DNA from: Streptomyces sp. YPW6
GTDB lineage: Bacteria > Actinomycetota > Actinomycetes > Streptomycetales > Streptomycetaceae
Length of the DNA stretch: 64,000 nt
NCBI RefSeq assembly: GCF_018866325.1
Contig: NZ_CP076457.1
Location: forward strand, 3,817,001 to 3,881,000
Direction of reading: 5' to 3'
This document shows, piece by piece, positions 6,649-15,536 of the stretch (positions are counted from its first letter, which is position 1; each line of letters begins with the position of its first letter). The position numbers and the translations under genes were made by a program. The notes under the pieces were generated by a model. It did not search any database and was not told where the DNA came from. It was given only the letters and a program-made list of their open reading frames with translations.

Positions 6649-8643
6649 TCAGCCGCCCAGACCTCCGATGAAGCCGTCGCCGCCGCCCCTGTCGCCCCCG
6701 CCGCCCTCGATGGTGATGAGGGTGACGGTGCTTCCCTTGTCCGCCTGGGTCGTCGGCGCCGGGCTGCTGGTGATCACCTGGGCGTTCGGCTTGTCGACCG
6801 AGTTCGGGGCGAGCTTGACCACGAAGCCGAGACCTTCGAGCTGGCCCTTCACGTCCTTGTACGGCTTGCCGCCGATGTCACCGGGGATCTGGACCTGCTC
6901 CGGCTGGGCCGGGCCCTTGGAGACCTTGAGGACGATCTGCACGTCCTTGCCCTGCTTGCTCGGGCCCGCCGGGGTCTGCTCGATGACCTCACCGGCCGGC
7001 TTGTCCGACTCCACGTCGGTCCGCGAGACATTGGTGAACCCGATGCCGAGCAGCTGCTGCTCCGCCGCCTCGAACGTGCGGGTCCGCATGTCGGGCAGGT
7101 CGAGTGTTTCCTGGACGGCCACGGTGATGGTGACCTCGGACTCCTCGTCGGCCTTCGCGCCGCCCTTGGGGTCCTGCTTGATCACCGTGCCCTCGGGCTT
7201 GTCGGACTCCTCCGTGGTGACGTTGACCGAGAAGCCGTCGCCTTCCAGGACCTCGCGGGCGCCGTCCTCGGACTTCTCCAGGACGTTGGGGACCTCGACC
7301 TTCGGCGCTCCGGAGGAGACGACGACCGTGACGGTGCCGTCCTTGTCCATCATCGCGTCGGCCGAGGGGTCCTGGGAGCAGATCTGGCCCTTCTCCTGCT
7401 GCTCGCACGGCTCTTCGGCGCCCTTGGTCACGGAGACGCCGGATCTGGACGCGAGTGTCTGCGCTTCCTCCAGCGTGGAGCCCACCAGGTTCGGCGCCTT
7501 GACCTGGTCGCCGCCCCCGTTGTCGGAGAAGACCACCCGGCCGATGAGGATCGCGCCGATGAGCACCAGGATGGCCGCGACGACCAGCAGGATCGTCGAG
7601 GTGTTGTTCTTCTTCTGCTGGCGGCGGCGGCCCTGGCGGTCGTCGTAGCCGTAGCCGCCGTCGTCCGGGTTGACCGGGGGCAGCATCGAGGTCTGCGCGT
7701 TGTTCGCGTCGGCCTGGTGCAGGGCGGTGGTGGGCTGGTCGGCGTTGTAGCCGTCGTAGCCCCCGTACCCCGCGGCGCCCATCGCCGCCGTGGCCGCGAC
7801 CGGCTGGCCGTCGAGGCAGGCCTCGATGTCGGCGCGCATCTCGTCGGCGGACTGGTAGCGGTAGTCCGGGTCCTTGGTGAGCGCCTTCAACACGATCGCG
7901 TCCATCTCGGGCGTGATCTCGGGGTCGAAGTTGCTCGGCGGCTGCGGCTCCTCGCGGACGTGCTGGTAGGCCACCGCGACGGGCGAGTCCCCGACGAACG
8001 GGGGCCGCACGGCGAGCAGCTCGTAGAGCAGGCAGCCGGTGGAGTAGAGGTCGGAGCGGGCGTCGACCTGCTCGCCCTTGGCCTGCTCCGGGGAGAGGTA
8101 CTGGGCGGTGCCGATGACCGCGGCGGTCTGCGTCATCGTCATTCCGGAGTCGCCCATGGCGCGGGCGATGCCGAAGTCCATGACCTTGACCTGGCCGGTG
8201 CGCGTCAGCATGACGTTCGCCGGTTTGATGTCGCGGTGGACGATCTGGGCGCGGTGCGAGTACTCCAGGGCCTGGAGGATGCCGACCGTCATCTCCAGCG
8301 TGCGCTCGGGGAGGAGTCTGCGGCCGGAGTGCAGCAGTTCCCGCAGCGTCGACCCGTCGACGTACTCCATCACGATGTACGGGATGGAGACCCCGTCGAC
8401 GTAGTCCTCGCCGGTGTCGTACACGGCGACGATCGCGGGGTGGTTGAGCGAGGCGGCCGACTGGGCCTCTCGGCGGAACCGGGCCTGGAACGACGGGTCA
8501 CGGGCGAGATCGGCCCGGAGCGTCTTCACCGCTACGGTGCGGCCGAGCCGGGTGTCGTGGGCGAGGTAGACCTCGGCCATGCCACCACGGCCGAGCACCG
8601 AGCCCAGCTCGTACCGGCCGCCGAGGCGACGCGGCTCTTCCAT
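6649..8643 (-). CDS. pknB: PASTA-domain Ser/Thr protein kinase PknB
   Basis: A 664-residue membrane kinase. The kinase domain (about residues 10-270) has the glycine loop GRGGMAEVYLA, Lys40, HRDIKPAN with catalytic Asp138, DFG at 156-158 and the activation loop TMTQTAAVIGTAQY. A transmembrane segment (NNTSTILLVVAAILVLIGAIL in full context) separates it from four extracellular PASTA repeats that should bind muropeptides. It is the last gene of the leftward fhaA-fhaB-pstP-rodA-pbpA-pknB block and probably phosphorylates division and wall enzymes, with the PP2C gene product as its antagonist. ATG 8643 begins right at the kinase domain, and an upstream in-frame ATG at 8715 overlaps the likely promoter. 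Confidence 0.95.
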   Translation of the reverse strand: MEEPRRLGGRYELGSVLGRGGMAEVYLAHDTRLGRTVAVKTLRADLARDPSFQARFRREAQSAASLNHPAIVAVYDTGEDYVDGVSIPYIVMEYVDGSTLRELLHSGRRLLPERTLEMTVGILQALEYSHRAQIVHRDIKPANVMLTRTGQVKVMDFGIARAMGDSGMTMTQTAAVIGTAQYLSPEQAKGEQVDARSDLYSTGCLLYELLAVRPPFVGDSPVAVAYQHVREEPQPPSNFDPEITPEMDAIVLKALTKDPDYRYQSADEMRADIEACLDGQPVAATAAMGAAGYGGYDGYNADQPTTALHQADANNAQTSMLPPVNPDDGGYGYDDRQGRRRQQKKNNTSTILLVVAAILVLIGAILIGRVVFSDNGGGDQVKAPNLVGSTLEEAQTLASRSGVSVTKGAEEPCEQQEKGQICSQDPSADAMMDKDGTVTVVVSSGAPKVEVPNVLEKSEDGAREVLEGDGFSVNVTTEESDKPEGTVIKQDPKGGAKADEESEVTITVAVQETLDLPDMRTRTFEAAEQQLLGIGFTNVSRTDVESDKPAGEVIEQTPAGPSKQGKDVQIVLKVSKGPAQPEQVQIPGDIGGKPYKDVKGQLEGLGFVVKLAPNSVDKPNAQVITSSPAPTTQADKGSTVTLITIEGGGGDRGGGDGFIGGLGG

Positions 8644-8814
8644 AACTGTTCCAGCCCTCTCCGTCAGTCCCGACCGCACCCGTGTGTGGTCCGCGGCGGT
8701 GCGCTGTTCGCGCATACGCTACCGGGCACGGCCGAAGTGATCAGCCCGCACCCGGCAGCCGATATCCGACCGGTATGCGATGTCCGGTATGACGTGCGAC
8801 GGCCGTGACAGGTC
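8644..8814 (-). promoter_or_regulatory. Candidate own promoter of pknB
   Basis: 171 bp separate pbpA from pknB, the widest gap in the operon. On the minus strand a TAGCGT hexamer (complement of 8716-8721) resembles a Streptomyces -10 element, with a leader of about 65 nt to the ATG. The -35 is weak, so this is tentative. Confidence 0.35.
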
Positions 8815-10272
8815 TCACTTCTTGCTGTCGATGACCGCCTTCATCACATCGCGCGCGATGGGGGCGGCCAGGCCGCCACCGGAGATGTCGTCCCGGTTGG
8901 CGTTGCCGTCCTCGACCACGACGGCGACCGCGACCGGGGAGCCGTTGTCGGTCTTCGCGTACGAGATGAACCAGGCGTACGGCTTCTCGCTGTTGTTCAG
9001 ACCGTGCTGGGCCGTACCGGTCTTGCCGCCCACTGTGACGCCGGGGATCTGCGCGTTGGTTCCCGTGCCGTCCTCGACCACGGTCTCCATCATCTGCTGG
9101 ACCTTCTGGGCGTTCTCACCGGAGAGCGCGCGGCTGAGTTCCTCGGGCTCGGCCGTGTAGACCGGGTCGAGGTTGGGAGCCTGGCGCTCGGCGACCATGT
9201 ACGGCTGCATCAGCTTGCCGTCGTTGGCGATCGCGGAGGCCACCATGGCCATCTGGAGCGGGGTGGCCCGGTTCGACGCCTGGCCGATGCCGGCCATGGC
9301 GTTCTGCGGCTTGTTGTCCTCGGGGTAGATGCTCGCGTCGGCGCGGACGGGCGTGAAGACTTCCTCGTTGAAGCCGAACTTGTCCGTCTGCTCGATCATC
9401 TTCTGGTTGCCGAGGTCGTCGCTCATCTTCCCGAAGACGGTGTTGCACGACCAGCGCAGGGCCTCCCGCAGTGAGGCGTCCTCGCAGGGGATGTCGCCCT
9501 CGTTCTGCAGCGGCACCGAGGTCTGCGGCAGCGTCCACGGAAGCGGCGAGTCCGTCTTGGCGTCGATGTCGTCGTAGAGCCCGTTCTCCAGGGCGGCGGC
9601 GGCGGTGACGACCTTGAAGGTGGAGCCCGGGGGGTAGGTCTCGCGCAATGCCCGGTTGAGCATCGGCTTGTCCTTGTCCTGGAGGAGCTTCTGCCGGTTG
9701 TCCGAGTCCTTCATGGAGTTCCCGGCGAAGACCGAGGGGTCGTACGACGGGGTGCTGGCGAGGGCGAGGATGGCACCGCTCCGCGGGTCGAGGGCGACCA
9801 CCGCGCCCTTCTTGTCGCCGAGGCCCTCGAAGGCGGCCTTCTGGGCGTCGCCGTTGAGGGTGGTGACGACGTTGCCGCCGCGCTTCTCCTCGCCGGTGAA
9901 CATCGACAGCGTCCGGTCGAAGAACAGCTGGTCGTCGTTGCCCGTGAGGATGCCGTCCTCCAGGTTCTCCAGCTGCGACGAGTCGAAGGCCTGGGACGAG
10001 TAGCCGGTCACCGGGGCCCACAGGGGGCCGTTCTTCCAGACCCGCTTGTACCTGAAGTCGCTGTCCTCGGTCTCGACGGAACCGGTGATCGCCTTGCCGT
10101 CGACGATGATGTCGCCGCGCTCGTGGGCGTACCGCTCGATCTCGACACGGCGGTTGTACTTGTGGCTGTTCAGCTCGTCGGCACGGACGTACTGGAGCCA
10201 GTTGTCCCGGATGAGGAGAGCGAGGACGAGGATCCCGCAGAAGATCGCGATCCGGCGGAGGGGCTTGTTCAC
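8815..10272 (-). CDS. pbpA: Penicillin-binding protein 2 (class B transpeptidase, PbpA)
   Basis: A 485-residue peptidoglycan D,D-transpeptidase. It has a short cytoplasmic start, one membrane anchor (about residues 7-22), a dimerisation domain and the transpeptidase domain. The active-site motifs are present: STFK near residue 217, SCN (SxN) in RWSCNTVFGK and KTGTAQ near residue 417. GTG 10272 overlaps the rodA stop (GTGA), so the pair is translationally coupled, as expected for a cognate RodA/SEDS polymerase and class B PBP. In Mycobacterium the orthologous pair is essential or near-essential for growth and division. Confidence 0.95.
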   Translation of the reverse strand: MNKPLRRIAIFCGILVLALLIRDNWLQYVRADELNSHKYNRRVEIERYAHERGDIIVDGKAITGSVETEDSDFRYKRVWKNGPLWAPVTGYSSQAFDSSQLENLEDGILTGNDDQLFFDRTLSMFTGEEKRGGNVVTTLNGDAQKAAFEGLGDKKGAVVALDPRSGAILALASTPSYDPSVFAGNSMKDSDNRQKLLQDKDKPMLNRALRETYPPGSTFKVVTAAAALENGLYDDIDAKTDSPLPWTLPQTSVPLQNEGDIPCEDASLREALRWSCNTVFGKMSDDLGNQKMIEQTDKFGFNEEVFTPVRADASIYPEDNKPQNAMAGIGQASNRATPLQMAMVASAIANDGKLMQPYMVAERQAPNLDPVYTAEPEELSRALSGENAQKVQQMMETVVEDGTGTNAQIPGVTVGGKTGTAQHGLNNSEKPYAWFISYAKTDNGSPVAVAVVVEDGNANRDDISGGGLAAPIARDVMKAVIDSKK

Positions 10273-11669
10273 GGTCGGACCACCTGGGTCATCTCGGCGT
10301 CCGTCGAGGGGGAGGGGGCCGGAGCCGGGCGGCGGGCCGTATCACTGATTCTGATCAGAATGGCGATCAGCGCCCAGTTCGCGAGCACGGAGGAACCACC
10401 TGCGGCCAGGAACGGCATCGTCATACCGGTGAGCGGGATGAGGCCCATCACCCCGCCGGCGACGACGAAGACCTGGATGGCGAACGAGCCGGACAGGCCG
10501 ATCGCGAGCAGCTTGCCGAACGGGTCGCGGGCCGCCAGGGCGGTGCGTACGCCCCGCTCGACGATCAGTCCGTAGACGAGGAGCACGGCCATCATCCCGG
10601 CGAGACCGAGTTCCTCGCCGACCGTGGCGAGGATGAAGTCGGAGTTGGCCGCGAAGCCGATCAGGTCGGAGTTGCCCTGTCCGAGCCCGGTCCCGAGCGT
10701 GCCCCCGGAGCCGAAGGCCATCAGGGACTTCGCCATCTGCTCGCTCGCGGCCACCTCGCCCCAGCCCGCGAAGGGGTCGAGCCAGGCGGTCACGCGCTGC
10801 TGGACGTGCGGTTCGAACGTGGCGACGCTGACCGCGCCGACCGCCGACATCAGGAGGCCGAAGACGATCCAGCTGGTGCGCTCGGTCGCCACGTAGAGCA
10901 TGACGACGAACATGCCGAAGAAGAGCAGCGAGGTGCCGAGGTCGGTCTCGAAGACGAGGATCAGGATCGACATCGCCCAGATGGCGAGGATCGGGCCGAG
11001 GTCCCGGCCGCGGGGCAGGTACAGGCCCATGAAGCGGCGGCTGGCCAGGGCCAGCGCGTCCCGCTTGACCATCAGGTAGCCCGAGAAGAACACGGTGATG
11101 ATGATCTTGGCGAACTCGCCGGGCTGGAGCGTTCCGAAGCCCGGGATCTTGATCCAGATCTTGGCGCCGTTCACGGCGGGGAAGAACATCGGCAGGATCA
11201 GCAGGAACAGCGCCACGACCATGGAGATGTACGTGTAGCGCTGCAGGATGCGGTGGTCCTTCAGGATGGCCAGGACCGCGACCAGCGTGCCCACGCCGAT
11301 GGCGGAGAACAGCAGCTGCTTCGAGGCGGCCGGGGCGAAGGTGGACAGAGCCTGGAAGCGCTCCGACTGGTCCAGGCGCCAGATCAGCGCCAGGCCGAGG
11401 CCGTTGAGCAGGGTCGCCAGCGGCAGCAGCAGCGGATCGGCGTACTTGGCGAACCTCCGCACCGCGAGGTGGGCGACACCGCCGAGGAGCGCGAGCCCCG
11501 CTCCGTAGCCGAGCATGCCCGAGGGCAGTTCGCCGTTGAGCGCGAGGCCCACGTTGGCGTAGGCGAACACCGAGATGGCGACGGCGAAGACGACGAGCAC
11601 CAGCTCGGTGTTGCGGCGGCTCGGTGCGTCGATCGCGCCGATCGTGGTCGTGTTGGTGACAACGCTCAT
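10269..11669 (-). CDS. rodA: FtsW/RodA/SpoVE (SEDS) peptidoglycan glycosyltransferase
   Basis: A 466-residue integral membrane protein with about ten to twelve hydrophobic segments and a hydrophilic N-terminus. SEDS-family signatures are visible: LGLALIWRLD near the start, KIWIKIPGFGTLQPGEFAKI in the central loop, and the C-terminal stretch that includes GLIPLTGMTMPFLAAGGSS. SEDS proteins polymerise lipid II into glycan strands together with a class B PBP, here the overlapping downstream pbpA. ATG 11669 lies 22 bp after the PP2C stop. Orthology to rodA of the actinobacterial cluster is clear from context. Confidence 0.95.
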   Translation of the reverse strand: MSVVTNTTTIGAIDAPSRRNTELVLVVFAVAISVFAYANVGLALNGELPSGMLGYGAGLALLGGVAHLAVRRFAKYADPLLLPLATLLNGLGLALIWRLDQSERFQALSTFAPAASKQLLFSAIGVGTLVAVLAILKDHRILQRYTYISMVVALFLLILPMFFPAVNGAKIWIKIPGFGTLQPGEFAKIIITVFFSGYLMVKRDALALASRRFMGLYLPRGRDLGPILAIWAMSILILVFETDLGTSLLFFGMFVVMLYVATERTSWIVFGLLMSAVGAVSVATFEPHVQQRVTAWLDPFAGWGEVAASEQMAKSLMAFGSGGTLGTGLGQGNSDLIGFAANSDFILATVGEELGLAGMMAVLLVYGLIVERGVRTALAARDPFGKLLAIGLSGSFAIQVFVVAGGVMGLIPLTGMTMPFLAAGGSSVLANWALIAILIRISDTARRPAPAPSPSTDAEMTQVVRP

Positions 11670-11691
11670 GGTGCTGAAGGCCCCCTACGGC

Positions 11692-13191
11692 TTACTGCTT
11701 ACCGCACTGCGGGACCAGCTTCTTCTCTTCCTCCGAGAGGCTGGGGCCGGGAGTGGGAGCGGTGGTCGGCTTGGTCTCCTGGACGGAGGACGTGGCGGAA
11801 GTCGTGTTGGCGGGGGCCCCGGCGGTGCCGCCGGCCTCGCCCTCGCCCGTACGGGCCCGGGTCTCGGCCTCGGCCGCGCGGCGCTGCGCGTCCTTCTTGC
11901 AGGCCGATGCCTGGGCGGCCAGCTCGGCGATCTTGTCGCGGGCGTCGGTGATGTTGCCCTCGGCGATCGTCGACTCGACCTGCTTGCGCTGGTACGGCGG
12001 CAGGTACTTGAGCTCGATCTCGGGGTGGTTCTTCTCGACCTTCGAGAGCGAGATCCACGCGAGGTCCTGGCTGATGCCCTGGAACAGCGCGACGTGTTCG
12101 TCCTTCGCCCCGACGTAGTACTGCGTCTGCGTCCAGCGGTAGCCGCCGTACAGACCGCCGCCGATCACGGCCAGCGCCAGCACGATGTAGACGGAACGCT
12201 TCAGCCATCTACGGCCGCCACGCGGTTTGACGAAGTCGTCGTCCGCGTAGGAGTCGTACGAGCCGTCCGGCATGCCGTCGTAGCCGGTGTCGCCGCTGCC
12301 GGGCGGGCCGAAGCCGCCGGAGGGCGGGGGCACGGGGCGGCCGAGGCCCGCGGCGCGTCCGGCGGGCGTCTGCATGGCCCCGCCGTCGCCCAGCTGGGCC
12401 TGGTTCTCCGCGACCGCGCCGACGACGACCGGGGTGTCGTTGAGCTGCCCGGCCAGGGTGTCGTTGTTGTCGACGTCCAGGACGTCGGCGACGATGCAGG
12501 TGATGTTGTCGGGGCCGCCGCCGCGCAGGGCGAGCTGGATCAGCTCCTGGATGGTCTCCTGCGGGCCCTGGTAGCTGGCGAGGGTCTCTTCCATCGTCTG
12601 GTGCGAGACCACGCCGGACAGGCCGTCGGAGCAGATCAGATAGCGGTCGCCGGCCCGGACTTCGCGGATGGAGAGGTCCGGCTCGACATGGTCGCCGCTG
12701 CCCAGCGCGCGCATCAGCAGGGAGCGCTGCGGGTGGGTGGTGGCCTCTTCCTCGGTGATGCGGCCCTCGTCGACGAGGCGCTGCACCCAGGTGTGGTCCT
12801 GGGTGATCTGGGTCAGGACGCCGTCGCGCAGCAGATACGCGCGGGAGTCGCCGACGTGCACGAGGCCGAGGCGCTGACCGGTCCAGAGCAGGGCGGTGAG
12901 CGTGGTGCCCATGCCCTCCAGCTGGGGGTCCTCCTCGACCATGACGCGCAGCTGGTCGTTGGCCTGCTGCACGGCGGAGCCGAGCGAGGTCAGGAGGTCG
13001 GATCCCGGTACGTCGTCGTCGAGCGGGACGAGGGTGGAGATCACCTCGGAGCTGGCCACCTCGCCGGCCGCCTGACCGCCCATGCCGTCGGCGATGGCGA
13101 GGAGCCGGGGACCGGCGTAGCCGGAGTCCTCGTTGCCCTCCCGGATCATGCCCTTGTGCGACCCGGCGGCGAAGCGCAGCGACAGACTCAT
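11692..13191 (-). CDS. pstP: PP2C-type Ser/Thr protein phosphatase (PstP)
   Basis: A 499-residue membrane phosphatase that should reverse phosphorylation by PknB and related kinases. The PP2C domain (residues 1-240) carries the metal-binding motifs GNEDS and ADGMGG near the start, then LTQITQDHT and GGPDNITCI. A linker with FGPPGSGDTGYDG follows, then one transmembrane segment (VYIVLALAVIGGGLYGGY) and an extracellular region with a charged helix and Thr/Pro-rich tail. The extracellular tail is longer than in Mycobacterium. ATG 13191 has GAGG 7 nt upstream and begins at the conserved LSLRFAAGSHKG. The in-frame GTG further up adds 18 residues with no conservation that I can see. Confidence 0.93.
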   Translation of the reverse strand: MSLSLRFAAGSHKGMIREGNEDSGYAGPRLLAIADGMGGQAAGEVASSEVISTLVPLDDDVPGSDLLTSLGSAVQQANDQLRVMVEEDPQLEGMGTTLTALLWTGQRLGLVHVGDSRAYLLRDGVLTQITQDHTWVQRLVDEGRITEEEATTHPQRSLLMRALGSGDHVEPDLSIREVRAGDRYLICSDGLSGVVSHQTMEETLASYQGPQETIQELIQLALRGGGPDNITCIVADVLDVDNNDTLAGQLNDTPVVVGAVAENQAQLGDGGAMQTPAGRAAGLGRPVPPPSGGFGPPGSGDTGYDGMPDGSYDSYADDDFVKPRGGRRWLKRSVYIVLALAVIGGGLYGGYRWTQTQYYVGAKDEHVALFQGISQDLAWISLSKVEKNHPEIELKYLPPYQRKQVESTIAEGNITDARDKIAELAAQASACKKDAQRRAAEAETRARTGEGEAGGTAGAPANTTSATSSVQETKPTTAPTPGPSLSEEEKKLVPQCGKQ

Positions 13192-13320
13192 GCGCACCTC
13201 GCCCGTCGGCTCGGGGTACAGCCTGTCTCGAGCCACACTGCCCACCCTCCGGTCGGGAGCCGGGCAGCGTCCACCGTCGGGACCGCCGCGGCTCGCTCGC
13301 TCCGCTCGCTCATTGTCGTA

Positions 13321-13836
13321 CTACTTCCGCAGCTCGATGACGGTCTTGCCGATCCGGATCGGAGCGCCCAGCGGAACTGGTGTCGGGGTGGTGAGCCGGG
13401 TCCGTTCCAGATACGTGCCGTTGGTGGACCCGAGATCCTCGACGATCCACTGGCCGTCACGGTCCGGGTAGATCCTGGCATGCCTGCTGGACGCGTAGTC
13501 GTCGTCCAGCACGATCGTTGAGTCGTGGGCCCGGCCCAGGGTGATGGTCTGGCCCTGGAGCGCGACCGTGGTGCCCGTGAGCGAGCCTTCGGACACGACC
13601 AGCTTGGTCGGCGCCCCGCGGCGCTGCCGGCTCGCCTGCTGACGCTGCTGGGGCGGCGCCGCTTGTTGTTGGCGACCCTGCTGGGGGCGCGTGTCGGCGG
13701 CAGTGCGGCGTGAGCCGCGCTGCGTGACGCGCGTTCCGAACAGGTCGCTGCGGATGACCTGTACGGCCACGATGACGAACAGCCACAGAACAGCCAGGAA
13801 ACCTAGCCGCATGACCGTCAGGGTCAGCTCTGACAT
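13321..13836 (-). CDS. fhaB: FHA domain protein FhaB (FipA)
   Basis: A 171-residue protein with an N-terminal membrane segment (about residues 9-29), a Gln/Arg-rich linker and a C-terminal FHA domain. The FHA core is visible as LGRAHDSTIVLDDDYASSRHARI, with the phosphothreonine-binding Arg and Ser/His residues. FHA domains read phosphothreonine, so this protein probably recruits kinase substrates at the membrane, next to its phosphatase and kinase. The mycobacterial counterpart links FtsZ and FtsQ. It ends 130 bp before the PP2C start and begins 10 bp after fhaA ends. Confidence 0.9.
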   Translation of the reverse strand: MSELTLTVMRLGFLAVLWLFVIVAVQVIRSDLFGTRVTQRGSRRTAADTRPQQGRQQQAAPPQQRQQASRQRRGAPTKLVVSEGSLTGTTVALQGQTITLGRAHDSTIVLDDDYASSRHARIYPDRDGQWIVEDLGSTNGTYLERTRLTTPTPVPLGAPIRIGKTVIELRK

Positions 13837-13846
13837 TGCCCCCGCT

Positions 13847-14704
13847 TCACCCTTCGGCTTGCCGGTAAACGATGGTGGTGCTGCCCACGACGATCCGCGA
13901 GCCGTCGCGGAGCGTAGCGCGGGTGGTGTGCTGCCCGTCTACCACGATGCCGTTGGTAGATCCGAGATCCTGGATCGTCGAGGGCGTTCCGGTCCGGATC
14001 TCACAGTGCCGGCGCGATACGCCGGGGTCGTCGATCCGCACGTCGGCGTCGGTGGATCGTCCCATCACCAACGTCGGGCGGGAAATCTGATGGCGGGTGC
14101 CGTTGATCTCGATCCAGCGCCGCGTCCGGGCGTCCGGGCCGGGGCCGGACGCCGCCGGCGGGCGCCGGTCGCTCGTGGGGGCCGAGGGCCGTCCGGCGCC
14201 GGGCGGCGGGGCCGCGGGCATCGGCGGAGCGGCGCTCGGGGGGTAGCCGTAGCCGCCGGGAGCCTGCGGGGCGCCGGGCCGTCCGGCCGGGGTCTGGTGG
14301 GAGTGGGCCGGCGGGTCCTGCTGTGACGTACTGGACGCCAGGGTGCGGCTGCGGACCCGGTAGAGACCGGTGTCGAGGTCGTCGGCCTTCTCCAGGTGGA
14401 CCTTGATCGGGCCCATGAAGGTGTAGCGCTGCTGCTTGGCGTAGTCGCGCACCAGGCCGGAGAGCTCGTCGCCCAGCTGACCCGAGTACGGGCTGAGCCG
14501 CTCGTAGTCAGGGGTGGAGAGCTCGACGATGAAGTCGTTGGGGACGACGGTCCGCTCGCGGTTCCAGATCGTCGCGTTGTTGTCGCACTCGCGCTGGAGA
14601 GCGCCGGCGATCTCGACAGGCTGCACCTCGGACTTGAAGACCTTGGCGAAGGTGCCGTTGACCAGCCCCTCGAGGCGCTGCTCGAAACGCTTCATGACCC
14701 CCAT
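13847..14704 (-). CDS. fhaA: FHA domain protein FhaA with DUF3662 N-terminal domain
   Basis: A 285-residue soluble protein. Residues 1-125 form the DUF3662 domain (MKRFEQRLEGLVNG, FKSEVQPVEIAGALQREC, IVELSTPDYERL). A Pro/Gly-rich linker follows, then the FHA domain (about 200-283) with MGRSTDADVRIDDPGVSRRH and DLGSTNG. The mycobacterial relative binds phosphorylated MviN/PknB targets and regulates peptidoglycan synthesis. It is the first gene of the leftward morphogenesis operon. GGAGGAGGT stands just upstream of ATG 14704, and an in-frame ATG three codons later is also possible. Confidence 0.92.
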   Translation of the reverse strand: MGVMKRFEQRLEGLVNGTFAKVFKSEVQPVEIAGALQRECDNNATIWNRERTVVPNDFIVELSTPDYERLSPYSGQLGDELSGLVRDYAKQQRYTFMGPIKVHLEKADDLDTGLYRVRSRTLASSTSQQDPPAHSHQTPAGRPGAPQAPGGYGYPPSAAPPMPAAPPPGAGRPSAPTSDRRPPAASGPGPDARTRRWIEINGTRHQISRPTLVMGRSTDADVRIDDPGVSRRHCEIRTGTPSTIQDLGSTNGIVVDGQHTTRATLRDGSRIVVGSTTIVYRQAEG

Positions 14705-15017
14705 GGGGCACCTCCTCCGTTGTCATCGTCCCTGTACTGCTTACTGATCGTATCCACGCGCCGGGAAATCGGCTGGTTCCCCTTGTCCTGCCTGTGGATG
14801 AGTGTCACCCCTCACACGGATCGTAGAGGTGGCCTCCTCACAGTGTCCCGCACTCGGAACGCACTCCGGAGGAGCGGGGGCGATGGTTCGGGGTTCCCGC
14901 TTCCCCTCCCGGAGCCGACGAAACAACGGATGTGAATCCACCCTGTCCAGCGTGCTAATCTTCCGTTTGTCGCCAGGCGCTCACCCCCCAGGGTGAGAGT
15001 CTGAAAGCACCACTCAT
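14705..15017. promoter_or_regulatory. Divergent promoter region, fhaA operon and tRNA-Leu
   Basis: 313 bp without a gene. It must carry the leftward promoter for the six-gene fhaA-pknB block and the rightward promoter for the tRNA. For the tRNA a TAATCT hexamer at 14956-14961 preceded by TGTGAA at 14931-14936 is the best -10/-35 guess, about 50 nt before the mature 5' end. I could not single out the leftward promoter. Confidence 0.35.
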
Positions 15018-15100
15018 GCGCGAGTGGCGGAACGGCAGACGCGCTGGCTTCAGGTGCCAGTGTCCTTAGGGACGTGGGGGTTCAAATCCCCCCTCGCGCA
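15018..15100 (+). tRNA. tRNA-Leu (anticodon CAG)
   Basis: An 83-nt class II tRNA. The acceptor stem GCGCGAG (15018-15024) pairs with CTCGCGC (15093-15099), with discriminator A at 15100. The anticodon stem CTGGC/GCCAG (15044-15048 and 15056-15060) encloses a TTCAGGT loop, giving anticodon CAG at 15051-15053. There is a long variable arm typical of leucine tRNA, and the T-arm has GTTCAAATC. CCA is not encoded. I see no integrated element at its 3' end. Confidence 0.95.
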
Positions 15101-15139
15101 CAACGGCAGATGCATGCAGCTGCTGAAGTTGAATCGGGA

Positions 15140-15175
15140 GAACCCCCGCTCAGGAGAGATCCGGAGCGGGGGTTC
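15140..15175 (+). terminator. Terminator after tRNA-Leu
   Basis: GAACCCCCGCTC (15140-15151) pairs perfectly with 15164-15175 over a 12-nt loop, and is followed by TTCGTTGTTCCTTGTT. It is a classical position and shape for ending the tRNA transcript. Confidence 0.8.
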
Positions 15176-15536
15176 TTCGTTGTTCCTTGTTCTCGGTCGT
15201 TCCGTGCTCTCGTCGGACTCGTCGGACTCGTCGGTTGTGACGGTCTCGTCGGTTGTGGCGGTCATGGCGGTCCCGGCGGAGTCGGTCCGTGTTTTCGGCG
15301 GGCGGGCGGGGTACGGACAGCGGGTACGGACAGGCGGTCGGGGGAGGCCGTGGGAACGGTCCGAGGAGAGGGGTGCGGCGGCCGTCCGCAGGCCGTGATC
15401 CACCGTGTGTGGGCACGGTTTCCGGACAGACCGATGGCCCGTGCAACGGCGCACTTGCATACGCTGGCCGCAGAGGTTGGATCGACGGCGGCTCGGCGGT
15501 GAAGGGCTGAGCGCACAGAACGTCCCGGAGGCAGAC
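15176..15536 (+). promoter_or_regulatory. Upstream region of arpA
   Basis: About 360 bp without a gene. It includes short direct repeats of CTCGTCGGA and GGTTGTG (15209-15268). A TACGCT hexamer at 15460-15465 could be the arpA -10 element, giving a leader of about 70 nt. The ribosome binding site GGAGG lies at about 15527. Confidence 0.35.

Noticed and set aside
15018..15100. tRNA-Leu as attachment site for an integrated element
   Set aside because: No integrase, no repeated tRNA 3' end and conserved neighbouring genes on both sides.
15209..15268. Short direct repeats CTCGTCGGA and GGTTGTG as a CRISPR-like array
   Set aside because: Only two or three copies with no spacers of constant length and no cas genes. 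They are low-complexity promoter DNA.
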